Of a stretch of 61,115 nt of DNA, positions 56,752 through 61,115 are shown in pieces. The DNA comes from Chitinophagaceae bacterium (lineage in GTDB: Bacteria; Bacteroidota; Bacteroidia; Chitinophagales; Chitinophagaceae). The position numbers and the translations under genes are program-made. The stretch's first letter is position 1. The number at the start of each line of letters is the position of its first letter. Location: NCBI GenBank assembly GCA_013696395.1, contig JACCYQ010000153.1:1-61115 (forward strand). Direction: 5' to 3'. The notes under the pieces were generated by a model. The model was not told the DNA's origin. It worked only from the letters and a program-made list of their open reading frames with translations, and made no database searches.

Positions 56752-56859
56752 TTATCGGGAAAGGGAATTTCACTTTTCGTTTCAATCTTTTATGGGATTG
56801 CTTTGTTATATGCTTATAATATTGAAAACCCCATTTTATAACTAAAGCAATTATTCAAC

Positions 56860-57249
56860 ATGAATTTTCATACCCGTAAATGGATCAAACCCGAAGATCT
56901 GAATCCCAACGGCACTTTATTTGGTGGCAGCCTGCTGCGCTGGATTGATGAAGAAGCCGCCATTTATTCCATTGTTCAATTAGGGAACCCAAGGGTGGTT
57001 ACTAAATTTATTTCTGAAATTAATTTCGTCAGCTCTGCTCAGTCAGGAGATATTATTGAATTGGGCATTACTGCTACAGAGTTTGGAAATACTTCCATCA
57101 CGTTGCGTTGTGAAGTAAGAAATAAGATCACCCGCAAAAGTATTCTTACCATTGAAAAAATGGTTTTTGTAAATGTAAATGAAGAAGGCAAACCAGTGGC
57201 GCACGGCAAAACCGCCATCACATACATCAAGGACCAGTTTTTAAATTAA
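56860..57249 (+). CDS. Acyl-CoA thioesterase, hotdog fold (YciA-like)
   Basis: 129 residues, single hotdog domain. The motif NGTLFGGSLLRWIDEEAAIYS carries the family Asn and the catalytic Asp of YciA/BACH thioesterases, followed by the VNFVSSAQSGDIIELG-type strand (here INFVSSAQSGDIIELG). Hydrolyses acyl-CoA esters in the cytoplasm. It stands 108 bases after the helicase gene with no clear operon partner. Confidence 0.93.
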   Translation: MNFHTRKWIKPEDLNPNGTLFGGSLLRWIDEEAAIYSIVQLGNPRVVTKFISEINFVSSAQSGDIIELGITATEFGNTSITLRCEVRNKITRKSILTIEKMVFVNVNEEGKPVAHGKTAITYIKDQFLN

Positions 57250-57336
57250 GGCACCGGATTAATCATTATACTGGTGAAAAAATCACCATTAACAGGATTT
57301 TGATAAAGCAAGCCTGAATTATTGGGTTTAAGAATA

Positions 57337-57344
57337 TAAGTTTG
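57337..57344 (+). promoter_or_regulatory. -7 promoter box of the Ig-like lipoprotein gene
   Basis: Exact TAAGTTTG. The in-frame TTG at 57342 is part of this box, so that codon cannot be the translation start if the promoter is used; transcription would start near 57350, before the GTG at 57366. Confidence 0.5.
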
Positions 57345-57365
57345 CCACTCATTAATGAATTCTTT

Positions 57366-58787
57366 GTGGGTCGATTAAAAATTATTTTTCCGGGTTTATT
57401 ATTGCTGGTGTTTATTATTTCCCAAATTTTTGTGAGCCCGGGTTGTGCCAATATTATTCCACCTTCCGGAGGACCAAGGGATACCACGCCTCCCGTTTTA
57501 CTTTTTGTAACACCCGCTGATTCAACCCGCAATTTCGATAAGGATCGCATTGTTTTTGAATTTGATGAATATGTTGAACTCCAGGATATCCCGGCCAACC
57601 TGATCGTTTCGCCCACACCATTGGTTAACCCGCAAGTGAACCGCAAATTAAAAACAGTTACGGTGAGACTAAAGGATTCGTTGGAAGAAAATACTACCTA
57701 CTCCATCAATTTTGGAAAGTCCATTCAGGATTATAATGAAAAAAATCCTTTGGGCAATTTCACTTATGTATTTTCAACGGGCAACACAATAGATTCCCTG
57801 GAATTAGAGGGCAATGTGATACTGGCACAAACCGGTAAAATAGATTCTACCCTGATCGTGATGCTTCACCGGAACATGGATGATTCCGCGGTTTTCAAAG
57901 AAAGACCAAGATATTTTACAAAGCTGGATAGTGCCGGCAGATTTCGTTTTCGTTATTTACCCCCGGGCAATTTCAATTTGTATGCGTTGCAGGACCAGGG
58001 CGGCATGCGGCGTTATATTGATTCCGCCCAATTATTCGCATTTAATACGGAACCGGTAAGCATTGCGGAAAACGATCAACCCATTACTTTATATGCATAT
58101 GCATACACCAAACCACAGGCAGCTTTAGGCAGTGGAATACGGATAGCCGATAAAAATGAACAGGATAAACGATTAAAATTCACAACGAATGTGACGGGTC
58201 CACTCGATCTTTTTGGTAATGTGCAACTCAATTTTGAACACCCACTACAGAAGTTGGATACTACAATGATCAGTATGTACACAGATTCTACTTTTGTCCC
58301 GTTTACCAATTTTAAAACCACCCTTGATACCAGTCGTAAACAATTAACAATGGCCGCCACCTGGCAACCCGGCGCATCTTATCATATGATATTGCAAAAA
58401 GATTTTGCAACCGATACGCTGGGTCACCAATTATTAAGATCGGATACCATCAGTTTTAATGCACGACCATTAAAGGATTATGGTTCGGTAAGCATACGCT
58501 TCCGCAACCTGGAAACTTATACCAACCCGGTTTTGCAATTTGTTTTAAATGACCAGGTAGTTGCATCCTATCCACTTACATCCGAAACTTTTATACAACC
58601 ATTATTTTTGCCTGGCGATTACCGTATCCGCATTTTGAATGATACCAATCAAAATGGTGTTTGGGATCCGGGTCAATTTTTTGGCATTCGCCGTCAGCCT
58701 GAAATTGTAAGGCCAGTTACCAGCCGTACCGTTAATGTAAAAGCAGATTGGGAAAATGAGTTTGAAATTGAGTTACCTGTGAATTAA
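57366..58787 (+). CDS. Ig-like (SbsA-type) domain lipoprotein
   Basis: 473 residues from a GTG at 57366. The signal peptide ends in a lipobox (VSPGC), followed by the conserved PPSGGPRDTTPPVL opening seen in many Bacteroidota lipoproteins. About residues 45-150 form an SbsA Ig-like domain (RIVFEFDEYVELQDI, ENTTYSINFGKSIQDYNE), then a carboxypeptidase-regulatory-like beta region (FRFRYLPPGNFNLYALQDQ) and a closing DTNQNGVWDPGQ segment. Probably a surface or periplasmic structural lipoprotein; no enzymatic motif. Confidence 0.85.
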   Translation: MGRLKIIFPGLLLLVFIISQIFVSPGCANIIPPSGGPRDTTPPVLLFVTPADSTRNFDKDRIVFEFDEYVELQDIPANLIVSPTPLVNPQVNRKLKTVTVRLKDSLEENTTYSINFGKSIQDYNEKNPLGNFTYVFSTGNTIDSLELEGNVILAQTGKIDSTLIVMLHRNMDDSAVFKERPRYFTKLDSAGRFRFRYLPPGNFNLYALQDQGGMRRYIDSAQLFAFNTEPVSIAENDQPITLYAYAYTKPQAALGSGIRIADKNEQDKRLKFTTNVTGPLDLFGNVQLNFEHPLQKLDTTMISMYTDSTFVPFTNFKTTLDTSRKQLTMAATWQPGASYHMILQKDFATDTLGHQLLRSDTISFNARPLKDYGSVSIRFRNLETYTNPVLQFVLNDQVVASYPLTSETFIQPLFLPGDYRIRILNDTNQNGVWDPGQFFGIRRQPEIVRPVTSRTVNVKADWENEFEIELPVN

Positions 58788-58884
58788 GACTTTAAGTATT
58801 TAGGCTGAGTATCAGGTTTAGCCTTCATCTCAAACTTATCTTCATTCTTATATAATCCTCAAACAACATTCTCCCGGTCCGAAT

Positions 58885-58914
58885 ATTGCAGCAAATCATA
58901 CTATATTATTTTTG
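58885..58914 (+). promoter_or_regulatory. Promoter of the sugar dehydrogenase gene
   Basis: ATTG (58885-58888), 18 bases, then exact TATTTTTG (58907-58914). Predicted leader about 20 bases before the ATG at 58941. Confidence 0.6.
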
Positions 58915-58940
58915 CAAACATTCACTTGAAAATATAAAAT

Positions 58941-60170
58941 ATGCGTACAATTTTGACCGTAGTTTCAATCGGATTTGTTTTTTTATTATCTGCCTGTGGT
59001 TCCAAAACTAACACGAATGGCGTTATAGCTACCAGTTCAGATACCAGTAGCAACCCGGTAGAAACCAAATCACCCGTCACCGATTATAAACCGGCCTTTG
59101 CCGGGCAAACCCGCATTGGCAGTGTAAAAACCAATACCCCTATAGAAGGAAAAGTATTGACCAGTGATCTAAAAAAACCATGGGGCATTACAAGCCTGCC
59201 TGATGGCCGTTTACTTATTACTGAAAAAGGCGGCACCATGCGTATTGCAACCCAAACGGGTGAAGTTAGTGCAGCAATTACTGGACTTCCGGAAGTAAAT
59301 TCAAATGGCCAGGGAGGTTTATTGGGTCTTACTCTTGACCCTTCTTTTGCCAGTAACCGGATGGTATACTGGACTTTTTCTGAAAATACATCTGGCGGAA
59401 ATCTAACTGCTGTTGCAAAAGGAAGATTATCGGATGATGGAACAAAAATGGAAAATGCAACCGTTATTTACCGCGCTACGCCGGCCTATAACGGTAACCT
59501 GCACTACGGTTCAAGGATTCTTTTCGATAAAACCGGCAACATTATATTCAGCACTGGCGAACGTTCTGATAAAGTAACCCGCCCACAGGCACAGGATGTA
59601 AATTCCGGTTTGGGCAAAATCATTCGTATCACACCTGATGGGCAGCCTGCGCCTGGCAATCCAACCGTATCCAGTTCAAGACCCGAGATTTACAGCTATG
59701 GACACCGGAATGTACAGGGGTTGGCATTTCATCCCGTAACCGGTGATCTTTGGGAAAATGAATTTGGTCCCAAAGGTGGCGATGAACTAAACCTGATTCA
59801 ACCGGGCAAAAATTATGGCTGGCCAACCATAACTTATGGTATTGAATACAGCGGAGGGACCATCGGCGAAGGCATTACCCAAAAAGAAGGAATGGAACAA
59901 CCGGTTTATTATTGGGATCCTGTATTATCACCCAGTGGTATGTCCTTTTACACTGGCGATGCAATTCCGGAATGGAAAAATAATTTATTTATCACAGGAT
60001 TGAACAGCCAGCATATTGCACGTTTGGTCATTGAAAATAACCGGGTAACCGGCGAAGAAAGATTACTGGCTGATGAAGGTGAAAGATTCAGGGATATAAC
60101 GCAGGGAAATGATGGCGCCTTATACGCCGTAACAGATGGCGGCAAACTGTACCGCATCGCCAAAAAATAA
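58941..60170 (+). CDS. PQQ-dependent sugar dehydrogenase (glucose/sorbosone type), lipoprotein
   Basis: 409 residues with a lipoprotein signal (LLSACGSK, Cys19). The six-bladed propeller shows the family phrases KPWGITSLPDGRLLITEKGG, GGLLGLTLDPSFASNRMVYW, LHYGSRILFD, GHRNVQGLAFHPVTGDLWENE (PQQ/Ca site region) and FGPKGGDELNLIQPGKNYGW. It oxidises aldose sugars outside the inner membrane, passing electrons to the respiratory chain, if PQQ is available. No pqq biosynthesis gene is in the window, so the cofactor may come from elsewhere or the medium. Confidence 0.92.
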   Translation: MRTILTVVSIGFVFLLSACGSKTNTNGVIATSSDTSSNPVETKSPVTDYKPAFAGQTRIGSVKTNTPIEGKVLTSDLKKPWGITSLPDGRLLITEKGGTMRIATQTGEVSAAITGLPEVNSNGQGGLLGLTLDPSFASNRMVYWTFSENTSGGNLTAVAKGRLSDDGTKMENATVIYRATPAYNGNLHYGSRILFDKTGNIIFSTGERSDKVTRPQAQDVNSGLGKIIRITPDGQPAPGNPTVSSSRPEIYSYGHRNVQGLAFHPVTGDLWENEFGPKGGDELNLIQPGKNYGWPTITYGIEYSGGTIGEGITQKEGMEQPVYYWDPVLSPSGMSFYTGDAIPEWKNNLFITGLNSQHIARLVIENNRVTGEERLLADEGERFRDITQGNDGALYAVTDGGKLYRIAKK

Positions 60171-60349
60171 TATGATACCAAACTGAATTTCATATTAGTC
60201 CAATATGCCGGGGCTGAAATTCAACAAAGGCTTTGTGCGGTTGGCTTTGGTAAATTCCGGTTGGACTAACTATGAAATCCAATCGGTATAAAATAACCCG
60301 GGTTTTGATAAAATGAACTTTAAAATTCACAACACTCAGAAGCCCGGGT

Positions 60350-60357
60350 TATCTTTG
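60350..60357 (+). promoter_or_regulatory. -7 promoter box of recR
   Basis: Exact TATCTTTG ending 4 bases before the recR ATG at 60362, the same spacing as at gldA. It implies a leaderless recR mRNA. No -33 TTTG is obvious. Confidence 0.55.
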
Positions 60358-60361
60358 CAAC

Positions 60362-60985
60362 ATGCAATTTTCTTCTGCACTTCTGGAAAACGCCGTCAAC
60401 GAATTTGCCCGCCTGCCGGGTATTGGAAAAAAAACGGCTTTGCGCCTGGTACTGCATTTATTAAAGCAGGAAACAGCCGATGTGCAGCATTTTGGCGAGA
60501 TCATTTCTAAAATGCGCAGCGAAATAAAATTCTGTCACCGCTGCGCCAACGTAGCCGATGGTGACATCTGTTCCATCTGCGCCAACTCCATGCGCAAGCA
60601 GGAAGTTATTTGCGTGGTTGAAAATATCCGCGATGTCATTGCTATTGAAAGCACGCAGCAATTCAATGGAACCTACCATGTTTTAGGAGGTGTTATTTCC
60701 CCGCTCGATGGAATTGGTCCCGACCAGCTGAAAATTGAATCACTCATTAACCGGGTGCAAAAAGACCAGGTGCAGGAGATCATTTTTGCGCTTAGTCCAA
60801 CCATCCAGGGTGACACTACTATTTTTTATATTCAGAAAAAAATACAACCGCATACGATTCGGATCACCACTATTTCCCGCGGCATTGCCTTTGGCGGAGA
60901 GCTGGAATATGCAGATGAAATGACGCTGGCCCGAAGCCTGCAAAACCGCCTTCCGGTTGAAAGCTACGTGGCAAACAGTCATTAA
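60362..60985 (+). CDS. recR: Recombination mediator protein RecR
   Basis: 207 residues. N-terminal helix-hairpin-helix FARLPGIGKKTALRL, zinc finger Cys58-x2-Cys61-x8-Cys70-x2-Cys73 (CHRCANVADGDICSIC), a Toprim domain (CVVENIRDVIAIE, then GVISPLDGIGPDQL) and the C-terminal GIAFGGELEYADEMTLARSL. RecR works with RecO/RecF in loading RecA at gaps. The 191-base spacer before it (60171-60361) shows no gene apart from the -7 box and unrelated short repeats. Confidence 0.98.
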   Translation: MQFSSALLENAVNEFARLPGIGKKTALRLVLHLLKQETADVQHFGEIISKMRSEIKFCHRCANVADGDICSICANSMRKQEVICVVENIRDVIAIESTQQFNGTYHVLGGVISPLDGIGPDQLKIESLINRVQKDQVQEIIFALSPTIQGDTTIFYIQKKIQPHTIRITTISRGIAFGGELEYADEMTLARSLQNRLPVESYVANSH

Positions 60986-61018
60986 TCAAATACGCATCTT
61001 TTATTGCTTATTCATACT

Positions 61019-61026
61019 TACCTTTG
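61019..61026 (+). promoter_or_regulatory. -7 promoter box for a gene beyond the right edge
   Basis: Exact TACCTTTG followed by CACC. No gene starts in the remaining 89 bases, so it probably serves the next gene outside the window. Confidence 0.4.
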
Positions 61027-61115
61027 CACCCTTACCAGGTGGATTTGTTTATTGTTCAGCCTGTTTCCCCGGTTTCAAAAATCGAACTAATAAACGCTAA
61101 AGAGACTTTTTACAG

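Overview
The window comes from a Bacteroidota chromosome, most likely a Chitinophagaceae-like (Chitinophagia/Sphingobacteriia) bacterium. The evidence is the gene content (DUF6089 barrel, GldA-type ABC ATPase, SbsA/Ig-like lipoprotein, KorA with fused gamma-alpha domains, Nqr complex), the low GC content, weak Shine-Dalgarno signals and several exact TAnnTTTG -7 promoter boxes typical of the Bacteroidota housekeeping sigma factor. I see no rRNA, tRNA, CRISPR array, transposase, phage gene or attachment site. This is chromosomal backbone rather than an island. The first gene is cut by the left edge.

Layout. 0-5.5 kb holds single genes: a DUF6089 barrel, a PAS histidine kinase, a possible small RNA, a methyltransferase, a sterol-desaturase-like enzyme, a CsbD-like stress protein and a CBS protein. 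5.7-18.8 kb is a sodium/bicarbonate block. nqrABCDEF and apbE lie on the plus strand. Converging on them from the minus strand are a small membrane protein, a beta-carbonic anhydrase, a SulP transporter, two NhaD Na+/H+ antiporters and an NqrM-like assembly factor whose stop codon overlaps that of apbE. Together these can build a sodium gradient (Nqr, flavinylated by ApbE, iron-sulfur maturation by NqrM) and exchange it (NhaD, probably Na+/bicarbonate through SulP with carbonic anhydrase). 19-23 kb is housekeeping: gldA-like, eno, a DivIC/FtsB protein and nth.

23-39 kb is the least ordinary part. It has a large GAF protein, then a minus-strand set of three envelope genes: an SdiA-regulated (YjiK-like) lipoprotein, a metallophosphoesterase plus kinase-like module plus Omp85-type barrel fusion, and a paralogue lacking the phosphatase. 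Divergent from these is an HD-domain protein fused to a Pycsar-effector-type membrane domain, followed by a FUSC-type membrane protein. A korA gene without korB and an AIM24-family gene follow.

39-61 kb holds an M16 protease, an SGNH/MBOAT acyltransferase pair, a tetR-tolC-adaptor-RND efflux operon with a very clear self-operator over its promoter, a DUF502 protein with a zinc phospholipase C-like protein, a UvrD-type helicase fused to an Fe-S PD-(D/E)XK nuclease, a thioesterase, an Ig-like lipoprotein, a PQQ-type sugar dehydrogenase lipoprotein and recR.

All family calls are by eye from motifs and remembered family features; no search was run.
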